The notes beneath the pieces were generated by a model, which was given only the letters and a program-made list of their open reading frames with translations, made no database searches and was not told the origin of the DNA. Positions 35,366-44,367 of a stretch of 64,000 nucleotides of DNA are shown here, piece by piece. Within the stretch, counting starts at the first letter, position 1, and the number at the start of each line of letters is the position of its first letter. The DNA comes from JAMXLO01 sp963719805. Its GTDB lineage: Bacteria; Pseudomonadota; Alphaproteobacteria; Acetobacterales; Acetobacteraceae. The stretch spans positions 773,973 through 837,972 of the forward strand of contig CAVRDF010000003.1 of the NCBI GenBank assembly GCA_963719805.1. The letters are read 5' to 3'. The position numbers and the translations under genes were made by a program.

Positions 35366-36130
35366 TCAGCGGATTGCCACGGGAGCTTGTGGGACACCCT
35401 GCCAGAACTCGGGATCGTGCCCGAAAAATATGCGAGCACCGGCGGCTTCGAGCGCTTGCAACCGATCAAGAGATGTCATCATTGCTTCGCGGTCGAAAAC
35501 ATAGCGCGGCAGACGTCTTTCATGGAGTGTCTGGCAAAAGTAGCAGGCGTCTGCCGCAAGCACGGCATCGCCACTGGCGAGCCTTAGCCGGAGCGATTGG
35601 TGCCCCGGCGTGTGGCCGTAAGAGGGCATGCACACAACCGAACCATCACCGAAAACATCGTGCTCGCCATCGATAAGCCGAAGCGGGTGGCCAACATCGT
35701 AATCGCGGGGATCGTAGCCGTGCGGTATGGCCACATCGGGGTTTAGGCGTGCCTCCCACTCTCTGCGCTGCACTATCATCGACGCGTTCGGAATGAGGGA
35801 ATTGCCTCCAACATGGTCGAAATGGAGATGCGAGTTGATGATGAAATCAATGCGAGAGGGATCGCGGCCGATTGCTTCAAGCCGTGCGCTTATTTCGTCG
35901 CCGGGGGCAAACCTGACCTCAAAGATGCTGGCCATTCGTTCGCCGAGCCTGCCGACCGGATCGTGCTGGCAATCTGGGTGTAGTCCGCTGTCGAAGAGGA
36001 CTTGCCCTTTCGGATGCTCGATCAAGAAAACCGGTATCGGCATGGTGACCCGCCCTTCGGCGCCTTCCATGACCCGCCCGAACTCACCGTCGAGTGCACC
36101 ACAGGTGAACGCATAGAGGGAAACGCTCAT
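35366..36130 (-). CDS. N-acyl homoserine lactonase-like metallo-beta-lactamase fold hydrolase
   Basis: A 254-aa MBL protein. The di-metal motif HLHFDH is at residues 101-106 (NSHLHFDHVGGN), followed by GHTPGHQS, AADACYFC and a final GHDPEFW. MPIPVFLIEHPKGQVLFDSGLHP is typical of the AttM/AhlD-type lactonases that open acyl-homoserine lactone rings. No luxI/luxR genes nearby, so it may quench foreign signals or hydrolyse other lactones. Start at MSVSLYAFTC behind GAAAGAAAACC. Confidence 0.85.
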   Translation of the reverse strand: MSVSLYAFTCGALDGEFGRVMEGAEGRVTMPIPVFLIEHPKGQVLFDSGLHPDCQHDPVGRLGERMASIFEVRFAPGDEISARLEAIGRDPSRIDFIINSHLHFDHVGGNSLIPNASMIVQRREWEARLNPDVAIPHGYDPRDYDVGHPLRLIDGEHDVFGDGSVVCMPSYGHTPGHQSLRLRLASGDAVLAADACYFCQTLHERRLPRYVFDREAMMTSLDRLQALEAAGARIFFGHDPEFWQGVPQAPVAIR

Positions 36131-36283
36131 GCTGGTTTTCTTTCGAGTGCGTCGTCCGCCGTATTTGAACTGGCTTCGATCTGATCGGCAATGGAAGCGG
36201 ATCCGCTGTGCATATATCAAGCAGACCCTGTGGAAACTTCTGAGCAGTGGATTCCGGCGCGACCTGCAAGAAATTCGCACCAG

Positions 36284-37147
36284 CTACATAACCTCGACTT
36301 CTAGCGGCTCGCCGAACGGGTAGCTGACCACGGCTGTCGGGCGGTCCCAATTCTCGTAGCCGTCCGGCGGTCCGGCACTCTCCGCGTTGGAAGCAGTATT
36401 CAGGCGCTTGGCAACGGCTTCCAGCTCTTCTGACGCCAGCACCTCCTTGTCGGATATCCCCCTGAGAAGCAGGGCGGGACCCCAGACGTCCCATGGCTTT
36501 AATTCAACTTTAAGCATCGCTGCCTGGTCTCGCATCAGACTAGCAGCAATGAACCGTTGCCCCGCGATGGCGATGGCCGAAACCCCGCAGCATGCCGCAT
36601 CCAGAGAACCGTCCTTCGTTGCCGTCCAGGCATCGGATGCGAACAGAAACCGGCTTCGAGGAACGTCGGTCGGTGCAAAGTCGTGTTCCCACGTCTCAAC
36701 CGGACGAGCAGCACACTCAACGTCTAATAGGTGCCAGTTCCTTCCGTCGTGCCATTGGCAGACCCAGTGGTCCTCGTAGAAGTCAGGCGTAAAGTAGTCT
36801 GCAAAGCCAACACGCAAACGAGCCGGGACATTGATCTGCCTCAGCGTGGAGACGGCGAGGAGCGCGAAATCGCGGCAGACGCCACCGACCTTGCGCGTTT
36901 CGTCATGTCCGGCCGTCCCCAGAACGCCACGCTCCGCCGCTCTGGCCATCAAGTCACTGGCCGTCCGAAGCAGCAGGTCTTGCCGCTGCGCCCCAGTGAA
37001 TGGCACAGAGCTACGTCCTACCGGATGTCGAATGATCGCGTCGATGGCCCGAGATAGGATGTGCAGGTCGCTGGACCATGGGGGTAGCGCGAATTGACCT
37101 GGGTCCGACCAAGCGCTGTGGGAAGCATAATATCCGGAAACACCCAT
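36284..37147 (-). CDS. transglutaminase-like domain protein
   Basis: A 287-aa protein with a transglutaminase/protease-like core: Cys in GVCRDFALLAVSTLR, His in HWVCQWHDGRNWHLLDVE and the following Asp. No signal peptide. It precedes the lactonase on the same strand with a gap of about 150 bp. Such stand-alone proteins are often peptidases or amidases of unknown substrate. Confidence 0.75.
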   Translation of the reverse strand: MGVSGYYASHSAWSDPGQFALPPWSSDLHILSRAIDAIIRHPVGRSSVPFTGAQRQDLLLRTASDLMARAAERGVLGTAGHDETRKVGGVCRDFALLAVSTLRQINVPARLRVGFADYFTPDFYEDHWVCQWHDGRNWHLLDVECAARPVETWEHDFAPTDVPRSRFLFASDAWTATKDGSLDAACCGVSAIAIAGQRFIAASLMRDQAAMLKVELKPWDVWGPALLLRGISDKEVLASEELEAVAKRLNTASNAESAGPPDGYENWDRPTAVVSYPFGEPLEVEVM

Positions 37148-37224
37148 GTTGCCCTCGCGTCGTTGAGGACAGGACTATGGCGGCAAATTTTTTCGACCCG
37201 TCAAGGTGGTCGCAGCACGAGGTT

Positions 37225-37617
37225 TCATTCGTCTGTTGGGAGGTTGATTGCGTCGGACAGCCATCGGGCGCGTGAATGCCAGCATGAGTCTACAGTGGGC
37301 GATACTCCGGGATCGCTGCGAAGCGATCCTGCGGGGATTATGATCTCTCGCCCGCTGCGAGTGGCGTGTGGAAGTGGGGAGCCACAGCTTCGGCAGAAGG
37401 AAGTCGAAAAACTGCGGGCAGTTTGAAGGTCGAAGCGAGCTACGTTCTCCCTCCCCAATAACCAACGGAACGCGGATGGCGACACGTATGCGTTCGTGGC
37501 GAAAGCGCTTCCTGTGGAGTTGCGACAGCGCGAACAATAGCACTTTACCAATTTGCTGAAGGGCAGATCGGCTTCAAATTCCACCAGCCCACAAAGACAA
37601 CCGCCCCGCACGGACAT
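37225..37617 (-). CDS. GFA family (glutathione-dependent formaldehyde-activating-like) protein
   Basis: Zinc-binding cysteines in GGCLCGLVEFEAD, KCYCSRCRNSTGSAFATN and FCRSCGSPLPH give the full GFA pattern. Length 130 aa, slightly short at the C-terminus (WHSRARWLSD). The family is named after Gfa but most members have no proven role in formaldehyde metabolism. Confidence 0.85.
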   Translation of the reverse strand: MSVRGGCLCGLVEFEADLPFSKLVKCYCSRCRNSTGSAFATNAYVSPSAFRWLLGRENVARFDLQTARSFSTSFCRSCGSPLPHATRSGREIIIPAGSLRSDPGVSPTVDSCWHSRARWLSDAINLPTDE

Positions 37618-37681
37618 AACGCGCCCCTGAACATATTACCTCGGCTGATTATACCGAAAATGTAATTGGCTTGGCAGCGTT

Positions 37682-38277
37682 GTGCACAATTCCCTGCTTG
37701 GCCAATGGGTGACCAAAAATAGACTGGAAAACCGCCGGTTGGGCTATGCCCGCGTAAGCACCTACGGGCAGTCCCTCGACGCGCAGCTTGATCAGCTTCG
37801 TAAGGCAGGTTGCGCCAAGATTTTCCGTGAGAAGGCGTCGGGTGGGGGGCCGACCGGCGGGAACTTCTGAAAATGCTAAAGGCTGTTGCCCCCGGTGACG
37901 TGGTGACAGTGACGCGCATTGATCGGCTGGCGCGCTCGACCTTCGATCTGTTCGCCATCGCTAAACAGATCGTGGAGGCCCAGGGACAATTCCGCTCGCT
38001 GGCGGAGCCGTGGGCCGACACTGGCACCAGCACTGGACGGCTGATGATCGCCGTTCTCGGAGGAGTGGCGGACGTGGAGCGCGATCTTATCCGCACCCGC
38101 ACTGCCGAAGGGCGGAGCCGGGCAAAGGCGCGCGGGCAGCATATGGGCCGTCCACCGAAACTCAGATCGCAGCAGCAGAAGGAAGCTCGGCAGCGGCGGG
38201 CGGAAGGGGCGACGCTCAAGGAGCTGGCGAAAAGCTGCAATGTCGGCAAATCGACGATTTCCCGCCGAATGCCATGA
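37682..38277 (+). pseudogene. serine recombinase (resolvase/invertase family), one frameshift
   Basis: RLGYARVSTYGQSLDAQLDQL carries the catalytic Ser in the ARVST motif; then TVTRIDRLARSTFDLFAI, TGRLMIAVLGGVADVERDLIRTRT and a C-terminal HTH (TLKELAKSCNVGKSTISRRM). The frames join after removing one G from the run at about 37845-37850. A complete DNA invertase-type protein of about 190 aa when corrected. No obvious res or hix sites identified. Confidence 0.85.
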
Positions 38278-38279
38278 CA

Positions 38280-38754
38280 CTTCCGGGCCAGGGATGCGCA
38301 ACATCAGCGCCGATCGGCGGAATGCGGTTGTCGCACGGTCCATCGGAAGCTGATCGCGGGAGGGCCAATGAAGCATAACTGTCCAAGCCCGCCTCGGTGA
38401 TGAAGTCGGGGGGCGGCGGCTATCTGCGCCGGCATGACAATGGTCCCGCGAATGCTATATCCGCATTTTACCGCTCAAGTGTTGCCTCTACTACTGCCTG
38501 CCGATCCCCTGATCCTTGGCGGCCGTGCGGATCAACGCAGCGGCCGTTGGCGAAGGCGCGCCTGAGCCTGCTGAGCTTCGATGTTGGCCATCGCCCGCGG
38601 TGCAACCGGTTGCAAAGTGGCCGAAGCCCAAACGATTAGCCCCAGACAGGCGAGGCGTCTAAATCCAGCCCCTCATCCTCTTGAAATGGTTCCTTTAGTT
38701 TGATAACGACCAAGCGCCTGATCGGGCTTCCCGATTATCGCGCGCTCAGAATTA
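38280..38754. other. intergenic, no gene seen
   Basis: About 475 bp downstream of the recombinase. Open frames show no protein-like composition. Recombination sites for the neighbouring recombinase could lie here, but no clear inverted repeat was found by eye. Confidence 0.35.
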
Positions 38755-39198
38755 TCAGGCCGGGGGGTGCAACGAGGCGCTTGGGCCGCCTGCGAGACTA
38801 AGAATTGCTTGCTCCAGCTGCTGTCGCATGACGGCATCCAGTTGAAATCGTAAACGCAAAGTATTCTTCTCAACAGCTACTATCCAGCAGGGAATCGGAC
38901 TTATCAGAACTCGGAATACCGACACCTCTTCTCCGTTTCTGCGTGTCAATGGCCATGACCGATAATCGGAACACCGTGGACGAATGACCTGCACCGCGCA
39001 CCCCGTCACTGACAGGTTTACCAGCGATCCCTCGACTGAAGGCAACCTTGGCGAGGAGATCAAGACGCTGCGTTGGATCGTGTAGCGTGGCGCGACTCGG
39101 CGATCAGCGCCCGCGGGAAATGCCGACAGCACATCGGGCTCCGGTTGCGGACGATCATACGTATTGAGATTGCTAAAAGTGCTCGGGTTCCTCGTCAT
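38755..39198 (-). CDS. PilZ domain-containing protein
   Basis: A 147-aa protein. DRRVAPRYTIQRSVLI supplies the RxxxR of PilZ and VNLSVTGCAVQV the (D/N)xSxxG motif, so cyclic di-GMP binding is plausible. A C-terminal helix (LDAVMRQQLEQAILSL) follows. A perfect FNR-type box lies about 70 bp upstream, at a distance fitting activation, which would link cyclic di-GMP sensing to oxygen. Confidence 0.7.
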   Translation of the reverse strand: MTRNPSTFSNLNTYDRPQPEPDVLSAFPAGADRRVAPRYTIQRSVLISSPRLPSVEGSLVNLSVTGCAVQVIRPRCSDYRSWPLTRRNGEEVSVFRVLISPIPCWIVAVEKNTLRLRFQLDAVMRQQLEQAILSLAGGPSASLHPPA

Positions 39199-39268
39199 TT
39201 GAACGGTACCTGGAGGCGAACAGGATCGTGGCAGGGGATGGCAATCGCAGATCTCGCGAGCGTTCGCA

Positions 39269-39282
39269 TTGATTTAAATCAA
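39269..39282. promoter_or_regulatory. perfect FNR/FixK box upstream of the PilZ gene
   Basis: TTGATTTAAATCAA, an exact palindromic match to TTGAT-N4-ATCAA. Centred 77 bp before the PilZ start codon; if it activates at -41.5 the transcript would start about 36 bp ahead of the gene. No competing gene on the plus strand within 250 bp except a transposase relic. Confidence 0.65.
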
Positions 39283-39544
39283 TCGCCGCCAATGTCTTCG
39301 GTCGCTCATAATGGGGCCCGTGAATGGAGGTTTCGTTATAAAGACAAACGCTGAGACGGATTGGTCACCGTGCGTCACGCGCAGTTGCAAAATGCTTTCA
39401 CACCGTGTGAAAACCCCCTTGCATCGGATCCCGGCGCGGCGGCTGACGCTGTAGCATTGCGTCATGCCACACATCGCAGGCCATGACCGCTCGCAGACTT
39501 GTTGTTGCAAGTGGCAGTTGAGGACTAGGTGGCACCGGACAATG

Positions 39545-39907
39545 CTGTGCGTTTCATCGACGCTTCGTCGATGGGCTTGATCTCACCAAGGCAGGCTTCG
39601 CCGATGTCGAGCCGAAGCCGACGGGCCGCCCGGGTTATGCGCCAGGCGATCTGCTGAAGCTGTATATCTACGGCTACCTGAACCGAGTGCGCCCAGCCGC
39701 CGGCTAGAAGCAAAGACCCATCGCAACGTCGAGGTGATCTGGCTGCTGCGGCACCTGAAGCCCGACTTCAAGACTATCGCTGACTTCCGCAGCCACGACT
39801 GCCATGCCTTCCGCCAGGTGTTCCGTCAGTTCGTGCTGTTGTGCCGCGACCTCGACCTGTTTGACCGGGAAATGCTGGCGATAGACGGCACGCGGATCAT
39901 GATCTAA
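39545..39907 (+). pseudogene. IS1182-family transposase N-terminal relic
   Basis: Joined frames give FVDGLDLTKAGFADVEPKPTGRPGYAPGDLLKLYIYGYLNRV, then RLEAKTHRNVEVIWLLRHLKPDFKTIADFRS and FRQFVLLCRDLDLFDREMLAIDGTRI. This is the N-terminal third of an IS1182-type DDE transposase. A frame break near 39705 and a missing catalytic part leave it inactive. Confidence 0.75.
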
Positions 39908-40272
39908 GTTGCCGCGACAATTCAGCATTTTGGCATCAGAAAGAAAGTGGGCGTATGCCCTCTATCATCGTTTCTTGTAGTGATGTCCATCACGCATAGA
40001 GAACGCATCGCTTATAATCCGGCCTTGTTGCGCAAAGAAGAGGTCGTCCCAACTGTACACAACCGCACTCAGAACACGGAGCGCGACGTGGGCATCTTTT
40101 GCAGCAATGTTAAGCGTCTGCCGCTCCCAGGCGTCCATGAGTATTCTCCCGGAGGAAAACGATTCAACAAGCGGGATTTTATACAGTTTCTGTTAGGAGC
40201 TTCACATTTGCGAAAGTACAGTCCCGTACGCCAAGCGCCGCGTGGCCTGCACCCGGTTTGGTTGACAATATA
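39908..40272. other. intergenic between two transposase relics
   Basis: About 365 bp. One open plus-strand frame here has no recognisable protein features. Probably scar sequence from transposition. Confidence 0.35.
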
Positions 40273-40585
40273 CTAAGCTAAGCCGGCCTGCATTTCGAAC
40301 CCCGCCGGACTGAGATATCCGATCGTCGAGATCGGCGCTTCGGATTGTAGAAGCATTCAATGTAGTCGAACACGTCAGCTTTGGCTTCGTCGCGCGAGCG
40401 GTAGGTCTTGCGCGCGATGCGTTCAGTTTTCAGCGAGGAGAAGAAGCTCTCCATCGCGGCATTGTCCCACACGTTGCCCGAGCGGCTCATCGAGCAGATG
40501 ACGCCGTTGTCGGCCATCAGTCGTTGAAACTGCTCACCGGTGTACTGGCTGCCGCGATCGGAGCGGTGTAGTAGCGCATCGGGCT
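40273..40585 (-). pseudogene. IS3-family OrfB C-terminal relic
   Basis: HRSDRGSQYTGEQFQRLM, MSRSGNVWDNAAMESFFSSLKTERI and FDYIECFYNPKRR are the end of the IS3 DDE transposase, with the catalytic Glu in AAMESFF. The last turn (STIGYLSPAGFE) is one frame away. The 5' part is missing and the ends are not recognisable. Confidence 0.75.
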
Positions 40586-40920
40586 AGCCGCGGCCGCTTT
40601 GTTTTGGTTCGGTCTCCCGAAACGGCAGTCAATCGCTGACGGTCCCAAATTCCGTATGCAGCCTGTCGGCGAGGCACCTCGCGAGTAAGAAGGAGTTCAG
40701 ATCTCGCTTAGTCCACCGGCTTCGCCGTTACAGGTCTGCACGTGCATGTTCCTTCGCCTGGGCGCCGAGCTGACCCCACGCGCACTCAACCCAAGCGAGC
40801 CGCCCGCCGGGATTGAGGCGCCTCGGAGGACGCAGGGATAGGATCTGACGCGGCCCATGTCGTGCCTTTGCCGCCGCGGAACGGCGTATCCTCCTCGTGG
40901 CCATCTACCGGCTCCCCAAT
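40586..40920. other. intergenic between transposon relics
   Basis: About 335 bp between the IS3 and resolvase fragments with no supported gene. Confidence 0.3.
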
Positions 40921-41242
40921 CTATGAGCGCTCTCCGGCCGTCATGTGGCACGCGATGATCCGCGAGACCGTCGGCGGCGAGACGCCGAAAATCCGCGCCG
41001 TCTGTGCCGCGGTTTTCCTTCCTGAGACCACCGCTTCAGCGATCTCGCGGCGTTTGGCGTCGTCCAGCTTCTTCCGCCGGCCCCCGATACGCCCTTCCGC
41101 CCTGGCAGCCGCGAGGCCAGCAGAGGTCCGCTCCCGTTCGAATTCGGCGAACGCACCCACCATCTGCATCATCATCCGCCCTGCCGGCGTGGTGTCGATC
41201 TGCTCGGTTATTGAGCGAAAGCCGGCACCAGCCTCACCGATC
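40921..41242 (-). pseudogene. resolvase/invertase C-terminal fragment
   Basis: IGEAGAGFRSITEQIDTTPAGRMMMQMVGAFAEFERERTSAGL then GGRRKKLDDAKRREIAEAV and an HTH TAAQTARIFGVSPPTVSRII. This is the middle and C-terminal part of a Tn3-type resolvase. The catalytic N-terminus is absent; the homology begins directly after the transaldolase stop codon, which marks a recombination junction. Confidence 0.75.
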
Positions 41243-41244
41243 TC

Positions 41245-42462
41245 CTACTCCGCCGCAGGCTGACCTGGTGCGGCTGATGCGGGGCCTGACGCGCTTGTCG
41301 CATCGTCGTTGCCGACTGGCTTCACTGCACCCGCCGGCATGATCTCAGCTCCGGCCTTTTCCAACTGTTCGGTTACTGAGGCGATCAGTTCATCCCAGCT
41401 CTTGGCGAAGGAGGCCAAGCCAGTTTTCTCCAAGCCAGTCACCACGCCCGGGAAGTCGATGCCGATCCGCTGGAGTTCGGCGAACACGGCGCGCGCCGCC
41501 TGGTACGTGCCGGCGATCGCGTTGCCCCGAGGTTGCCCATGATTCGCGACAGCCTCCAGCGTGGCGGCCGGCATCGTGTTCACGGTATTCGGGGCCGCCA
41601 GCTCGATCACATAACGTGTGTCGTCGTAGACCTTGTCCTTGACCCCGGTCGAAGCCCAAAGCAGGCGCTGCATCCGTCCGCCCTTCGCCTGTAAGGCTTG
41701 CCAGCGAGGGGAGGCCAGCGTCTCCTCGTACACCTCGTAAGCTAGTTGCGCGTTGGCGATAGCCGCCTTGCCACGTAAAGCCGCCGCCTCCGGATTGCCA
41801 CTCTGGGTCATCGCGTCCAGCTGCCGGTCGATCTCGACGTCGATCCGGCTCACAAAGAACGAGGCCACACTTTCCAGACCTTCCAGCGATCCGCCGCCGT
41901 CCAGCCGCTGCTCCAAGCCGGTGAGAAAGGCGTCGAGCACGGAGCGATACCGCTCGACGGAGAAGATCAAAGTCACATTTACCGAGATGCCGGCAGCCAG
42001 TGCTTCGGTGATGGCAGGGAGGCCGGCGAGTGTGGCCGGGATTTTGATGAACAGGTTGGGACGGTCCACCAGCCACCACAGCCCCCGCGCCTCGGCCGCC
42101 GTGCGGGTCGCGTCCTGGGCAATGCGCGGATCGACCTCAATCGACACCCGCCCGTCTCGGCCGCTCGTGGAATCGGCGATGGGCCGCAGCACGTCGCATG
42201 CCGCTCGAACATCCCAGGCGGTGAGCAGCCGAACGGTTTCGCCGACTGCGGTGCCCCGCATGGCCAAATCATGTACTTGGTCCTCGTAGCCCGCACCCGA
42301 GCCGATCGCCTTCGCGAAGATGGTGGGATTGGTGGTGATGCCCACGACACCGCCATTTTCGACCATACGGGCCAGTTCACCTGACTGAATACGGGCACGG
42401 CTAAGGTCGTCTAACCAGACGGCGACGCCGGTTTCGGCAAGCTGCTGCAGCGTGTTGGCCAT
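41245..42462 (-). CDS. tal: transaldolase
   Basis: A 405-aa transaldolase of the long bacterial type (as in actinobacterial Tal). GVAVWLDDLSR and GITTNPTIFAKA begin the barrel, Lys140 in NLFIKIPAT forms the Schiff base, and NTMPAATLEAV is conserved. It transfers dihydroxyacetone units between sugar phosphates. The last about 30 residues are Ala/Pro/Ser-rich and end at the junction with a resolvase fragment, so the original C-terminus may have been replaced. Operon with the HAD phosphatase and a transketolase relic. Confidence 0.92.
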   Translation of the reverse strand: MANTLQQLAETGVAVWLDDLSRARIQSGELARMVENGGVVGITTNPTIFAKAIGSGAGYEDQVHDLAMRGTAVGETVRLLTAWDVRAACDVLRPIADSTSGRDGRVSIEVDPRIAQDATRTAAEARGLWWLVDRPNLFIKIPATLAGLPAITEALAAGISVNVTLIFSVERYRSVLDAFLTGLEQRLDGGGSLEGLESVASFFVSRIDVEIDRQLDAMTQSGNPEAAALRGKAAIANAQLAYEVYEETLASPRWQALQAKGGRMQRLLWASTGVKDKVYDDTRYVIELAAPNTVNTMPAATLEAVANHGQPRGNAIAGTYQAARAVFAELQRIGIDFPGVVTGLEKTGLASFAKSWDELIASVTEQLEKAGAEIMPAGAVKPVGNDDATSASGPASAAPGQPAAE

Positions 42463-42475
42463 GGCGAAATGGCTC

Positions 42476-43159
42476 CTATGCTGTGGTATCGTTGGATGCC
42501 AGCGGGGAAGCGCCGAAGCAGGCGAGCAGCGCCGCCGGCCCAGGATAAACCGCGACGCAGCCGCCCTTACGCAGCGCGGCTTCGGTGAAACCGCCGCAAA
42601 GTAGTCCGATCGTAGAAATCCCGGCCTTGCCCGCCGCAGCCGCGTCGTAAGGCGTGTCTCCGATGGCGACAGTTTCCGGGCCCATCATGCTCAGCTTCTT
42701 CAAGGCCACCTGGAAAATATCGGGCGCCGGCTTGGACTGCTCGGCGTCCTCAGACGATGTTGCGATATCGACCAACTGCCGGGCGCGAGCGATCTCAAGA
42801 TAGACCTCAAGCTCGCTGGCTTTTGCGGAGGACGCGACAGCCACCTTCAAGCCAGCATCGCGCACCCGCTGCAGCAACTCCGGAACACCCGAGAACGGCC
42901 GCACGAGGGATAGGTACTTCGACTGGAAAAGTTGGCTGCGCCATTCTTCCAGTTCCTTGCCGTGATCTCTCTGCGCGGCTTCGGAGAGGAACACGGGAAT
43001 AAGTTGATCACCGCCTTTGCCAATCTGGCTGCGGCACTCTTCGAAGGTCACATGATGGCCGAAGTGTTCAAGCGCCTCCTGCCAAGCGCCGGCGTGGAAG
43101 TCGACAGAATCGACGAGTGTCCCATCGACGTCGAAAATGGCGGCTTGGGGCATGAGCAT
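42476..43159 (-). CDS. HAD-superfamily phosphatase (phosphoglycolate phosphatase/beta-PGM-like)
   Basis: A 227-aa protein: motif I FDVDGTLVDS (Asp10, Asp12), motif II VASSAKA, motif III Lys in SKPAPDIF and motif IV GDTPYDAAAA. A helical cap lies between I and II. The setting between transketolase and transaldolase suggests a sugar-phosphate substrate. Start at 43159 or at the second Met (43153). It begins 8 bp after the transketolase-derived stop and ends 13 bp before tal. Confidence 0.87.
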   Translation of the reverse strand: MLMPQAAIFDVDGTLVDSVDFHAGAWQEALEHFGHHVTFEECRSQIGKGGDQLIPVFLSEAAQRDHGKELEEWRSQLFQSKYLSLVRPFSGVPELLQRVRDAGLKVAVASSAKASELEVYLEIARARQLVDIATSSEDAEQSKPAPDIFQVALKKLSMMGPETVAIGDTPYDAAAAGKAGISTIGLLCGGFTEAALRKGGCVAVYPGPAALLACFGASPLASNDTTA

Positions 43160-43167
43160 TCCGATTG

Positions 43168-43490
43168 CTATGGGTGAAGGGACTTCGCCTCTCCGAGATG
43201 GATCGAGCGACCGTCTGCTACTCGCATACTGTCAGGGGCGGCCCGTAGGACCTCTTCAATCATGATGCATGATTTCTCGTAAACGTCGCTGAATTTTTCC
43301 AGACTCGCCGGAGCCGTCCATTCCGACAAAGCGGCCATGGAAGCCGAGATATCGATCCCAGCTCATCCGGACGGCTGCTTCGACCGCCACGCGCGCGAGT
43401 GTCGCCCAGCACGGTCCGTTGGTAACCGATGTCTTGCTCATCGAAGACCCGCGCGCATGGCACGGATACAACGGCGGTCGTCTCGGTTGA
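43168..43490 (-). pseudogene. transketolase 3' relic
   Basis: Three frames together read AVVSVPCARVFDEQDIGYQRTVL, VAVEAAVRMSWDRYLGFHGRFVGMDG and GESGK, the C-terminal domain of transketolase, followed by a tail that ends at 43168. At least two frame breaks. Only about 100 of 650-700 residues remain. Its place just upstream of HAD and tal shows that this was a pentose-phosphate operon tkt-HAD-tal whose first gene was cut off. Confidence 0.65.
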
Positions 43491-43623
43491 TTGGCAATCT
43501 CGGTTCGGCGTGCCTTTTGGACGACTATCATCATCGCGCCAATGGGACGCCAGCCGCGGCTCGTCTGCCTTGGGACCGGTGGCCTCTGAGGGACCCAAAA
43601 CTGCCACCAAAGGTCGAGTTTCC

Positions 43624-43809
43624 CTATTCTGGAATGAGCGGTGCGTTTGGCGGCGGTTCGCGGTTTTCATCGCCCTGCGGCTCCGGCGGCAACTTTGGCA
43701 GCGTGTCCGCCGGCAGGTCGTTGCGTTCGCCAGGCAGGCTGTCCCGTGCTCCATTGATACGACGTTCCACGCGATTGCGCCGGGTTCGTGAGGATTCTGT
43801 TTTGGGCAT
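43624..43809 (-). CDS. small charged/proline-rich protein, 61 aa
   Basis: MPKTESSRTRRNRVERRINGARDSLPGERNDLPADTLPKLPPEPQGDE...PPPNAPLIPE. A basic helix followed by a Pro-rich acidic tail. GCGGAG precedes the ATG by 8 bases, which favours this start over MMLM. Likely disordered; function unknown. Confidence 0.45.
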   Translation of the reverse strand: MPKTESSRTRRNRVERRINGARDSLPGERNDLPADTLPKLPPEPQGDENREPPPNAPLIPE

Positions 43810-43819
43810 GAGCATCACT

Positions 43820-44367
43820 CCGCAAGCAACGGGCTTTGCCCGTCACTCACTCAACGGAGCGCGATGGCACTTGGTTGCTATTCGGCAGCCGCCGGGTCAT
43901 CCAGTCGCCGACTGAGGGGGGAGAAGTGGCTATGTCTCACATCCAAACAGTCTGGCGCAGTTGCGCCGGCCTGATGCTCGCCGAGGGGGTCAGCCGAGCA
44001 GTCGGAAGCGGCCTAGCAGCTTGAACAATAAAAATGTTCTCGCCAGCACACCTGGGCAGGGATGCCGATGATCACCTGCGCGACGTATACCCGATACCGC
44101 CAGCGTGCACGGGCCCGGGAAAAGCCGGACAATCATCTTGTGATATTCGCTCTCAGCGTCGCCCAGCAGTTCGTCTGCTCGATTTGGACTCGCGACGGAC
44201 GCCAGCAGGGTCTCGCTCAAACTCGCGAAGGCCGAGACGAAATGCCTTTGCCTGAAACGTCGTCGGCGCCCCCATTGCTGGACAGGGTCCGTGCGGCAGG
44301 TCAAAGTGGCGAAAGCGATCTGCACTCGAACGTCTGACGAACTGCTTCCTGTGATCGGACATTCGCC
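43820..44367. other. intergenic, about 550 bp, upstream of the HtrA gene
   Basis: No gene supported on either strand. A long open minus-strand frame crosses this stretch and the HtrA gene, but is a GC shadow. The promoter of the HtrA gene should be in the right part. Confidence 0.4.
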
